From: Piscicola geometra | Lineage: Eukaryota > Annelida > Clitellata > Hirudinida > Piscicolidae | Assembly (NCBI GenBank): GCA_943735955.1 | Contig: OX030961.1 | Location: 7,927,920 to 7,991,919, forward strand | Reading direction: 5' to 3' | Length of the DNA: 64,000 nt | In this document: positions 10,887-29,775 of the stretch, piece by piece | Position numbering within the stretch: the first letter of the stretch is position 1 | Layout of the letters: each line of letters starts with the position of its first letter | Made by a program: the position numbers and the translations under genes | Notes under the pieces: generated by a model | Database searches by the model: none | Seen by the model: only the letters and a program-made list of their open reading frames with translations | Told to the model about the DNA's origin: nothing

Positions 10887-11558
10887 CAACACCCTGACTA
10901 CTTAGGCAAGAAAACTCTCAAAGACTTTTTGCGTGTTTTAGTTTATAAGTCCTAGAAATGGTCTATACTGCAATCTTATTGTTAGAAACCGGGCAAGAGA
11001 TATCGTAATTGTAAGGTACATCACATTAGTTTACAAAATTATTTGTGTTCTGAAAAGAAAAATAAAAATTGCATTTTTTTCTATGTAGTTTTTTTATAAA
11101 AAATATAGTAATTTAAACGTAAAGATTTATGTTTTTGACTTATCTTTTCTTAAGGGCGGAAAATATAAACAAATTTAAATGTAGCGTTAATTACTTAAAT
11201 TAAAATTTTACAAGATTCTTTTTAGAATGTTGAACAACTATGACAATACTTTTTTCGGGCTCTTCTCCTTCAAGATATTCAAATGTTCTTTTTTTAATTT
11301 TGCTTTATAATAAATGTATTATCAATTTGAAAAATTAAAATTAATTTTAATTATAATACTAATTCTTCATAAACTTTAATTACTCAGTATATTTGAATAC
11401 TAATTATCTACTTTTAGCTCTATGCTTTAGGCGATAATAAAAATATTTTTGCCTGCCACATTGAATTGGCAGATTATTCGATTGTTAAAATTTTAAGTTT
11501 TATAATCGTTTTATTAAAAATAGGTTATTTGTTCATTTTTAAAAAGCATAACGTTAAA
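10887..11558. promoter_or_regulatory. Divergent promoter region of ZNRF (-) and RRP1 (+)
   Basis: AT-rich, 672 bp between two divergently transcribed start codons, so both promoters must lie here or just beyond. I see no clear TATA box or duplicated motif. Confidence 0.4.
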
Positions 11559-14500
11559 ATGGTTTCAGAAGTATCAGAGTTGAATCTAAGTGACCAGATT
11601 GTTTTCACGTTTGCTAGAAAGCTCGCATGCAACGACCAGGCATCAAGGACTAGAAGTCTTAAACAGCTCGCCCTCTGTCTCAAGAAACTGCCCAGTCAGT
11701 ATGCTTATACTAACCACACTACGCTGATCAGCATGTGTTTTGCAAATTGATAGTTAATCTGTTTAATTATTATTCTTGAATAAGCTATTTATATAATTAA
11801 AATCGATTCAGATCTATGAGAGTTTTAGTCGTATTAAAATCATTGTTATGAAAGTTGCATCAAGCGCCATCATGATCATTACTACAACCTCTGCAGAGGA
11901 GGCAGATGAACTGACGCTGATGAGGTTGTGCAAGGGCTTGCACTACTGCATGTGGATGGCCGACAAGCCCCTCTATCAGGTTCCATTCTTATATCTTATT
12001 TTTTTATAATTTAACTAGTAAAAAATTGGAGAAAAAAAAAAATTTATTAAATATAGTGCCAAGGCAAGCAACCAAGGCATAAAAAAATAATTTTATTGAT
12101 AAATTTTTTGTTTTATTCTCTACTAGGAGAGCTTGGCAGAGCGCATATCGAAACTGGTGCATGTGTTCGCGGAGGAGGGCCTCTCGAGCACCTTCTTCGT
12201 GGCCTTCATGCAAGTCGAGGCGACGGAGTGGCACGACATCGACGTGTACCGAGTCGACAAGTTCATGCTGGTCAGTCTGCAAGATAACATTAAATAAAAA
12301 ACATCTTTAGATATATAAAATTTAAGGAAACCATCATTTTATATTTTCGTTTTTGGGTTATTATTTTGGAATTAATTTTTTCATTGTATATTTGAAAATT
12401 AGAATTTCTTTAGTGGCAATTTTTGCGCTAAACATAATTTGTTGATATAAAATTTCTTTTTTTGGACATTTGAAAAAAGTTTTAATTCATTGGTATTGTA
12501 CGGTAGCATAATATTCTTTCAAGATTCTCTAGTCATTTTTAATTTTCAACTCTTTAATCTAATGACCACCACAAAACCACACAGATGGTGAGACTACTAG
12601 TGAGAGAGATGATGACAAAGTTGAGGGTGGCTGGCTGGAAAGGGAACTTGTTAAGTGGGTTGATGGGTGGAGTGAGGAGGGTGCTGGAGGGTCGTAGCAG
12701 GGGTCTTTCACTGCACCTGATCGACCTCTTCTTGCCCGAGTTACAACTGCTGCTGCAAGGAGTAGATGGTGGTGAGGGAGTGCCAATGGAGCAAGTGCAG
12801 GTGCTCGTAAAGGAGTTGGCAAGCCTCTTCACCTCTGTCCTGTCTTCCACTCCTGAGTAGGCTTCATTGAGTCATTATCATTAACACTGTCATCATTATC
12901 TATCCACCGTCATGATCATCATTAATATTAAAACCATAATCATTATCATCAAACCACCATCATTATCATCAAACCACCATCATTATCATCAAACCACCAT
13001 CATTATCATCAAACCATCATCATTATCATTAACTCTGTCGTCATCATCATCATCACCAATATTTCATCTTTAAACATCAGCACCACATCCTCCCAGCGAA
13101 ATGATTGCAAAGCAGATCAACGTGAGCATCCTTCACTCCCTCATCAAGCCTCCATTCCAGGTATCATCATCATAATCTTCACCATCATCATCATGCTCAT
13201 CAGAATCTTCATCATCATCAGTTTATTCGAGCCTATTCTAGACTAGAAGTGCATTTTTATGTCATATTTAAATTATATTAAGAACAATATATGTATACAT
13301 TTAATAAAATATGTTTAAAAGGTTAAATTATTATTTAATCTCATCAAAGGTTTTCTAAATCATAGTCGAGCACACATAAAAATTATGATTTCTTAATTCA
13401 AATCTCACAATTCATCAACTCATCCCGATGCCACGACAGGTTGATTTGCCGTGGTTCGAAGCTCAACTGTTTGAGACTGCATCGAAGGATAAATGCTTGA
13501 ATCGGTCCCTGCTCTACTCCCTTGTGAAGCAGTCAGTTGGGTGCTGCTGGTGGTTTTGTGGTTGATGGGTGGTTTGGTTGTGGTGATAAAGGGTAGTGTT
13601 GTGGTTGATGGGTGGTTTGGTTGTGGTGATAAAGGGTAGTGTTGTGGTTGATGGGTGGTTTGGTTGTGGTGGTAAAGGGTAGTGTTGTGGTTGATGGGTG
13701 GTTTGGTTGTGGTGATAAAGGGTAGTGTTGTGGTTGATGGGTGGTTTGGTTGTGGTGATAAAGGGTAGTGTTGTGGTGTGATGGGTGGTTTGGTTGTGGT
13801 GATGAAGGATAGTGTTGTGGTGTGATGGGTGGTTTGGTTGTGGTGATAAAGGGTAGTGTTGTGGTGTGATGGTGGTTTGGTTGTGGTGATAAAGGGTAGT
13901 GTTGTGGTGTGATGGGTGGTTTGGTTGTGGTGATAAAGGGTAGTGTTGTGGTGTGATGGTGGTTTGGTTGTGGTGATAAAGGGTAGTGTTGTGGTGTGAT
14001 GGGTGGTTTGGTTGTGGTGATAAAGGGTAGTGTTGTGGTGTGATGGGTGGTTTGGTTGTGGTGATAAAGGGTAGTGTTGTGGTGTGATGGGTGGTTTGGT
14101 TGTGGTGATAAAGGGTAGTGTTGTGGTGTGATGGGTGGTTTGGTTGTGGGGATAAAGGGTAGTGTTGTGGTGTGATGGGTGGTTTGGTTGTGGTGAATAA
14201 GGGTAGTGTTGTGGTGTGATGGGTGGTTTGGTTGTGGTGATAAAGGGTAGTGTTGTGGTATGATGGGTGGTTTGGTTGTGGTGGTAAAGGGTAGTGTTGT
14301 GGTGTGATGGGTGGTTTGGTTGTGGTGATAAAGGGTAGTGTTGTGGTGTGTTGGGTGGTTTGGTTGTGGTGATGAAGGGTAGTGTTGTGGTGTGATGGGT
14401 GGTTTGGTTGTGGTGATAAAGGGTAGTGTTGTGGTGTGATGGTGGTTTGGTTGTGGTGATAAAGGGTAGTGTTGTGGTGTGATGGGTGGTTTGGTTGTGG

Positions 14501-17500
14501 TGATAAAGGGTAGTGTTGTGGTGTGATGGTGGTTTGGTTGTGGTGATAAAGGGTAGTGTTGTGGTGTGATGGTGGTTTGGTTGTGGTGATAAAGGGTAGT
14601 GTTGTGGTTGATGGGTGGTTTGGGTGTGGTGGTAAAGGGCAGTGTTGTGGTGTGATGGGTGGTTTGGTTCTGGTGATAAAGGGTAGTGTTGTGGTGTGAT
14701 GGGTGGTTTGGTTGTGGTGATAAAGGGTAGTGTTGTGGTGTGATGGTGGTTTGGTTGTGGTGATAAAGGGTAGTGTTGTGGTGTGATGGGTGGTTTGGTT
14801 GTGGTGATAAAGGGTAGTGTTGTGGTGTGATTGTGGTTTGGTTGTGGTGATAAAGGGTAGTGTTGTGGTTGATGGGTGGTTTGGTTTTGGTGATAAAGGG
14901 TAGTGTTGTGGTGTGATGGGTGGTTTGGTTGTGGTGATAAAGGGTAGTGTTGTGGTGTGATGGGTGGTTTGGTTGTGGTGATAAAGGGTAGTGTTGTGGT
15001 ATGATGGGTGGTTTGGTTGTGGTGGTAAAGGGTAGTGTTGTGGTGTGATGGGTGGTTTGGTTGTGGTGGTAAAGGGTAGTGTTGTGGTATGATGGGTGGT
15101 TTGGTTGTGGTGGTAAAGGGTAGTGTTGTGGTGTGATGGGTGGTTTGGTTGTGGTGGAAAGGGTAGTGTTGTGGTGTGATGGGTGGTTTGGTTGTGGTGA
15201 TAAAGGGTAGTGTTGTGGTGTGATGGGTGGTTTGGTTGTGGTGATAAAGGGTAGTGTTGTGGTGTGATGGGTGGTTTGGTTGTGGTGATAAAGGGCAGTT
15301 TTGTGGTATGATGGGTGGTTTGGTTGTGGTGGTAAAGGGTAGTGTTGTGGTGTGATGGGTGGTTTGGTTTTGGTGATAAAGGGTAGTGTTGTGGTGTGAT
15401 GGGTGGTTTGGTTGTGGTGATAAAGGGCAGTGTTGTGGTATGATGGGTGGTTTGGTTGTGGTGGTAAAGGGTAGTGTTGTGGTGTGATGGGTGGTTTGGT
15501 TGTGGTGATAAAGGGTAGTGTTGTGGTGTGATGGGTGGTTTGGTTGTGGTGATAAAGGGTAGTGTTGTGGTGTGATGGGTGGTTTGGTTGTGGTGATAAA
15601 GGGTAGTGTTTTGATGTGATGGTGGTTTGGTTGTGGTGATAAAGGGTAGTGTTGTGGTGTGATGGGTGGTTTGGTTGTGGTGATAAAGGGTAGTGTTGTG
15701 GTATGATGGGTGGTTTGGTTGTGGTGGTAAAGGGTAGTGTTGTGGTATGATGGGTGGTTTGGTTGTGGTGGTAAAGGGTAGTGTTGTGGTGTGATGGGTG
15801 GTTTGGTTGTGGTGATAAAGGGTAGTGTTGTGGTGTGATGGGTGGTTTGGTTGTGGTGGTAAAGGGTAGTGTTGTGGTGTGATGGGTGGTTTGGTTGTGG
15901 TGGTAAAGGGCAGTGTTGTGGTGTGATGGGTGGTTTGGTTGTGGTGGTAAAGGGTAGTGTTGTGGTGTGATGGGTGGTTTGGTTGTGGTGATAAAGGGTA
16001 GTGTTGTGGTGTGATGGGTGGTTTGGTTGTGGTGGTAAAGGGTAGTGTTGTGGTGTGATGGGTGGTTTGGTTGTGGTGTGATGGTGGTTGTTATTCAAAA
16101 CCATCATGTCCATCGTCATAACCCACAGGATCGGCATATTGAAGAATGGTGATGGAGAGAAGAAGAAGAAAGTGATGAAAAGGGTGGAGGTGGATGAGTG
16201 GAGGGAAGTGACGAAGGGAGCTGTGGAGAGGCTGAAGGAGTTTGAGATGGAGGGAATGCTGGGAAGGAAGAGGAAGAGGGAGGAAAGAAAGAAGAGTCTG
16301 CAACTCCTTGCTGCTGCGGCAGATGATGATGATGATGATGAGGAGGAGAAGGAGGAGGAGGTCGATGAAGATGATGAGGGGGAGAAAGATGATGATGATG
16401 ATGATGAGGAGAAGGAGGATAAGGATGAAGTTGATGAAAAAGGGAAGATAGAGAATGGTGGTGATGGTGATGAAGATGATGATGATGATGATAAAGAAGT
16501 AGGAAACAAGCAAGAAATTAAAATCATTAGTAAAGTATTGAAGCGGCCTAGAGAGGATGACGTTGATGATGGTGATGATAACGAAAACGATGATAATGAT
16601 GAGGATGATGATGATGAGGATGACGCTGATTTCGATGATGATTTGAAAAAGTTTTTCAACGTGGGGTCTGAAGATGATGAAGACGACGATGAGGATGAGG
16701 AGGAGAACGATGTTGGTGATGATGAAGAAGAGGAGAAGAATGATGTTGATGATGATGAAGAAGAGGACGAGGAGGAGATCGTAGAAACTAAATCTTTAAA
16801 GATGACTCCTACTAAAGTTATAGGTTAGAAGGTTTGTTTCATTAAGTTAGAAAGTAGGCCTTATTTAGAATGTGAATATTTATTGTTGACCGCTTTGAAC
16901 ATTTTCCAGAAAATGGTCAATTATCAGAGAAGAAGTCTGTCGTCTTCAGCAATAAATGCCTTGCAAAAAGTTGGATTTGAATGTGGGGCGAATAATTCAT
17001 TTTGTATTAATTCAATTAATAAATCAATTATTGAAAATTATATCTTAAATTTTTCAACATTTTATTCGGCTTGTAAATTATTTTTATCATGGGTTGACTA
17101 ATCTTTTCTTTTTAACCATCTCCATCCTTCCATTCCCATCTTCACCTTTATCCCACTAACTCCATCACGACCGACCCTACATCCACCTCACAGAGTTCCA
17201 CAAGAACACCAAAGTGACTCCGAAGTTCGATCCATCAAGCAAGCCTCTCCGTTCTTCCCTCAAACCCTCCCCCATCATAACAGCCCTCCACCTCAACAAA
17301 AAATCTTTTCCCACCACTCACCTCAACTCCAACAACAACACTAACCACTCCATACAACATCACCCACAACAACACTCTACCCTTAAATCTTCCCTTCCAC
17401 CCGGCAAGCAACTATTTCTGAATGGAAAGGGAGGCAACAACAAGAAAAAGCAACGACTCGCCAACAAAAGGCAACAAAGCAGTCAGAAACACTCGAGCAA

Positions 17501-17519
17501 AAAGAGAAAGAAGCGTTGA
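11559..17519 (+). CDS. RRP1: Ribosomal RNA processing protein RRP1/Nop52
   Basis: A nucleolar factor for 60S subunit assembly and 27S/32S pre-rRNA processing. Exons are 11559-11694, 11897-11979, 12127-12270, 12585-12856, 13097-13160, 13440-13531, 16129-16823, 16910-16969 and 17194-17519; all phases agree, giving about 623 residues. The Nop52 domain occupies roughly residues 1-290: IVFTFARKLACNDQ, GLHYCMWMADKPL, LVHVF, TEWHDIDVYRVDKFM and HLIDLFLPEL. A second conserved piece is WFEAQLFETASK, with exon 6. Then follow a basic KRKREERKK patch, a very long Asp/Glu tract coded by GAT/GAA repeats (exon 7), and a C-terminal Lys/Arg tail with KKSVVFS, FHKNTKVTPKF and a terminal KKRKKR that is probably a nucleolar signal. 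Intron 6 is a large minisatellite. AATAAA lies at 17693. Confidence 0.92.
12930..13030. repeat. 20-bp tandem repeat in RRP1 intron 4
   Basis: About five copies of a 20-bp unit containing CATCATTATCATCAAACC, nearly perfect, in intron 4 of RRP1. Confidence 0.8.
13553..16090. repeat. 44-bp G-rich minisatellite, about 57 copies, in RRP1 intron 6
   Basis: A tandem array of a 43-44 bp unit with landmarks GTGTTGTGG, GATGGGTGGTTTGG, TTGTGGTGATAA and AGGGTA. Variants alternate GTGATAAAG with GTGGTAAAG, and one G of GGGTGG is sometimes lost. The strand seen is G- and T-rich with almost no C. On the opposite strand it creates an open frame of over 1000 codons (13420-16659). Three units make 132 bp, so that frame cycles through all three frames of the unit without a stop. 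It carries no conserved protein features, and the array sits exactly between two well-supported RRP1 exons, so it is intronic. Confidence 0.95.
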
Positions 17520-18545
17520 GTGTGTTCGAAACGCTGTTATGACAGGTTGATGTTGCAGTTGTCTATGAAATCGAGTTTATTATTACATCTGATTATTTTT
17601 AATTTAATATATTTCATTTTGTCTTATTTAAATAACTTATTTTTTATTCTATAGCCGAACCATATTTATAGAAAATTGTTTGTTTTAATTGGAATAAACT
17701 GTTTTGAGAATTGTTGTGTGTTAAACTTTTTACTCTTCTTTAACTGAAGTCTTAGAATCGTCTGTATAGCAATCTTTAGAGAGCTTTTGGAAAAACAAAT
17801 GCCTTTAAAATTATTTATAAATTAAGGCACGTTTAAAACTTGAAACACTGGAGGATAGTTTAAATTATGTAGATACTTTTCATACAACTACTATGTTATA
17901 ATTGATTAATTTCAAAGTTAGAATGAAAATAGCCAAACGAATACAAGATTCTGTTTTACCTATATAGAAGAGGATAAGGCTTGCATTAAAAGATAGAATA
18001 AAAATTTTTATTGTATAAAATCAATTAAAATAACAGCTGGTATAAACTTAAAGCCTATATTAAACAGCCGATAAATTGATAGAACATTCATGATTTAATA
18101 AGTAAGATTTCTAAACGTATTTTGCTTGTAAAGCATTCAATTCATCAGTTTCAGTAAAACCTTTACATTCACGAGAACATGCAATCGCATATATGCGTAG
18201 ACGCATGCTTTCGAACAGTATAACTCTTTCGTGTAGACTGGCAATCTCGATATAGTGCTGTGAAGCAAGCTGTATGCATATAAGATACACCGAGTAGCTG
18301 GAAACTCTTTCTCCAAGTATCAGACGGGTGTTGCAATTTCGTTATGCTGCTGTTGTCGGCAATCTTTTTCTTTTAACCTCAAGTTGGTTCTTTCTGTTTC
18401 GTTTTAGTTTCCCAAAGGTTCTCCCCACTCCTAAAAGGTTGTTCAACTGCTCTTATATGAAATAACTTGCTCTCATTTCAATGAACCACTATCTATCGAT
18501 ATAACCCATACTTTAAATTTTCAACTGACCATTAATGTTCAACAG
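17520..18545. promoter_or_regulatory. Intergenic between RRP1 and PAK4, presumed PAK4 promoter
   Basis: After the RRP1 poly(A) signal (AATAAA at 17693) the sequence is AT-rich. The stretch 18170-18460 is less AT-biased and has a dyad near 18187-18210 (CATATATGCG ... CGCATGC), so a promoter or 5' UTR is likely there. A 5' non-coding exon cannot be excluded. Confidence 0.4.
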
Positions 18546-26658
<8,113 letters not shown>

Positions 26659-29600
26659 TTGGCAACGAAAGCTTTGGTTTGGGATCCATCGGTGCTTCAG
26701 TGGAAAACAGGGCTTTGGAAGGTTGTGAGATGGCTTTGCATGCGTTCATTGTCCAATTATTATTGGACTGTAAATATGGTTTTTTCTGCGGTTGCCAAGT
26801 CTGAGGTGTTATGAGTTAAAGATATTACAATGATGGTGACGGCTAGCCTAGTAAGAAATTACACAAACGTGACTTCCATTACGCCATGTCAAATCATCCA
26901 GCCTCCTTCACTTGTGGACTTCTCGCAGTGTGATAGTAACGCCGTCATTTTACATTCTGGCGTCTTTTGTTTGTGGCGGTTCGAGAGAAATCTGGTTGGT
27001 TCCGACCTCTGATTATTTGAGTATTTCATTCAGTTTCATTTCTATCTACTTTTCATGGAGTTTATTTGCTGAAGACTCGTTCGTGATATTCGAAGGTTTG
27101 GAAATACTTTTGGTTTTTACTGATAATATTCATATACTGATGCCTCGGTTTAAATTATAAAAAATATTTTTAAAACTCAAAAATATTCTCAATTTTTTCA
27201 CATTTTAAATATAAGAAAACTTTTTTCATAACTAAGACTTTTTCTATGGGCTAACATTTCTTTCACCAGAGGCTACGAAAATGAACATCAATAACTTTAA
27301 CTTGTATTGTATATTCTAGTCCTTAAATCAACCTTTTTGTATTTCGCGGGTTCCGATCAAAGTATTAACTATCTATAAATCAGATGATTCTCAACATTTT
27401 TTTTTTCTGTTAATTTATTTCGTCATTTATTTATATTTATAAAGCTCACAAGATTCAGGAGGTTTCTTAGATCAATCTGTTTATGCAATTTCATCTCTTC
27501 ATTTCTTAGTTTGGCACTACTCAAATCTAAATGGGGGGTTTCTCTATAAATTTGCAAATAATGTTTATTATTATTATTACTTTTAATTTTATAAATTAAA
27601 TCAATCATAAACTCTCCCAAAACGTCTCACGACCCCTTCCTTTATTTCCCAATCCTCTTTAAAATGAATGATAAATTGTTACTCTTACCAAAAGTCTGCA
27701 TCCAAATGTCTTTAAATGACTTTAACATGCCTTTTTATACGTTACAAAAATGGTTGATTTGTTACTTTAATAATGATTTCTTAAATTTCTTTCGTTACTT
27801 CAACTGTGCTTTTCATCGAATTGTTTGTGAGTGATCTTATCATCTTTTCTTTCAAATTCTCCAACAACCAGTTCACTTATGACGAGAATTGAGTTTAAAT
27901 TAACTAGTAATAGAGCTCATAATGTATTATCTACATTATTAGTGATATTACTCAATATTAGTAATTTTGAGTAATAATATTGAGTAATACTGTCTTGTAC
28001 TGTACTCGTTCATTGAAGAGACAAGTGCCTTGTTAGCGATCCTTACTATTCACCTTCATGAACACCTATCATCTCCGACAAATCAAAGACTCACATCTCA
28101 CTTTTCAAACTCAATCCGTCTCTCTGGCCATTACATTGATATTTCGGCTTCAAAATTAAAATTCTTCAAACCTCCATTTGGTGTTTCTCACTTCATTAAC
28201 CATAAATTATAGTCTATTCAAGTCTACCATAGACTCCCTTGCATCATTTCCTTGTAGATGTTTATGGAAAAGCCAATTTGAGATTTTTTCAAACACAACA
28301 AGTACCAAACGAAAGAGACAAGCATCCTCAATGTTATAAATGATAATCGACACGCCCCCAACCATGCATTGATGTGATTAAAAGCGAAAATGCCGGAAAA
28401 ATATTATATACCTGGACTGGTTATATAAGTCAACAACCCAAGAGAGTATGAAGCTGTAGAATAACAACCATCATCGTCATCATCATCGTCATCGTCATCA
28501 TCATCATCATCATCATCACCATCATCATAATTATTTAGCTTTTTAGTCGATAAAAACTTTATTAAAACATTCTCCCAAAACTACAAAAGACTACAACTTG
28601 GCAACAAAGCGTCGTACGCTCGTGAAGTATAAACCTTACAAAATGAGATGGTATTTATTGAGAATGCCCTGAGCTAACCTCGCCACAATAAGGTAGCAAC
28701 AACCACGCGAATGTGAGACTTTAAGATTACGATCTATTGTTCCTTAATTCGATCGAAAATGTGAATATATGTAGCATACTCCTTAATACTTCACGTAAAC
28801 AAACAATATTTAGTATAATCGATTATAACCAATTAATTATAACAACTATTAATATAAACAATTCTAATCAATTAATTATAACACCTTTTAATAAAAAAGC
28901 TATTATTATTTACTTCTTTAACCATTACGTCTTATAAGAAATTAATAATGACTATAACCGAACAAAACCCCAATCGAACGAACAAGCATGAACTATTACG
29001 CCATAATGGCTGAGCCACTCATAACCACTTTGACATTTTGGAAAAATATTTGAATATGGTTTAGGAGATGAAGAGAACCTTTGAGATGGACTCCAAATGG
29101 AAGTAAATGGGATGATCGGCTTGGCTGGAAAAAATGGAGAAGAACGCGAGAAATAAATGTCAAAAAATGATGGTGTTACGCAAGTTTAAATAGCTGGCAT
29201 GCGCACTGTAGTAAAACGACGGTTTGTATCACTATGAAAAAGTCGACATTTAATTATAGAGGTATTTATATAGATTAGGCCATTCAGATGCTCACTCATT
29301 CACAAGTGGTGGTGATGGAAGGACGGAAGGATGAATGAGGTGAGGGATGAGTGAAGTTGATTAAAAAGAAGGATGAGAAGTCCATAATAGCTGAAAACTG
29401 TAAAAATATGGCTTAGTTGTAACAATTAATGAGGATTATTAAGTCAACCATAACAATAAGACAACCGTAACAATTAATGAGGATTAATTAGACAACCATA
29501 ACAATAAATGAGGATTAGTTAGTCAACCATAACAATTAATGAGGATTAATTAGACAACCATAACAATTAATAGAATCAATGAGTTAGTCGTAACAAAAAG

Positions 29601-29775
29601 GGTCATTACCAAAAACAATCGATAGAAATTATGAAGATGAAGATAATAGCGATGACGACGATGATGATGATGATGGCGAAGATGATGATGATGATGGCGA
29701 AGATGATGATGATGATGGCGATGATGAAGATGAAGGCGATGATGAAGATGAAGGCGACGATGGTGATGATGATGA
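26659..29775. other. Intergenic between PAK4 and DNAAF2 3' ends
   Basis: AT-rich DNA with no gene recognised; the short open frames have no domain character. A (CATCAT/CGTCAT) run lies at 28465-28525, a 33-35 bp tandem repeat at 29418-29600, and an ATGATG/GCGATG microsatellite at 29640-29775 adjoining the DNAAF2 stop. It includes the 3' UTRs of two convergent genes. Confidence 0.5.
29418..29600. repeat. Tandem repeat, 33-35 bp unit, about five copies
   Basis: Units contain CCATAACAATTAATGAGG followed by ATTAATTAG or ATTAGTTAG, with small indels. It lies just beyond the DNAAF2 stop codon in its likely 3' UTR or flank. Confidence 0.8.

Noticed and set aside
13420..16659. A 1079-codon minus-strand open frame rich in Pro/His/Thr
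   Set aside because: It is the translation of the 44-bp minisatellite, whose unit has no stop in any antisense frame, plus the antisense of acidic RRP1 coding sequence. It overlaps exons with strong plus-strand homology.
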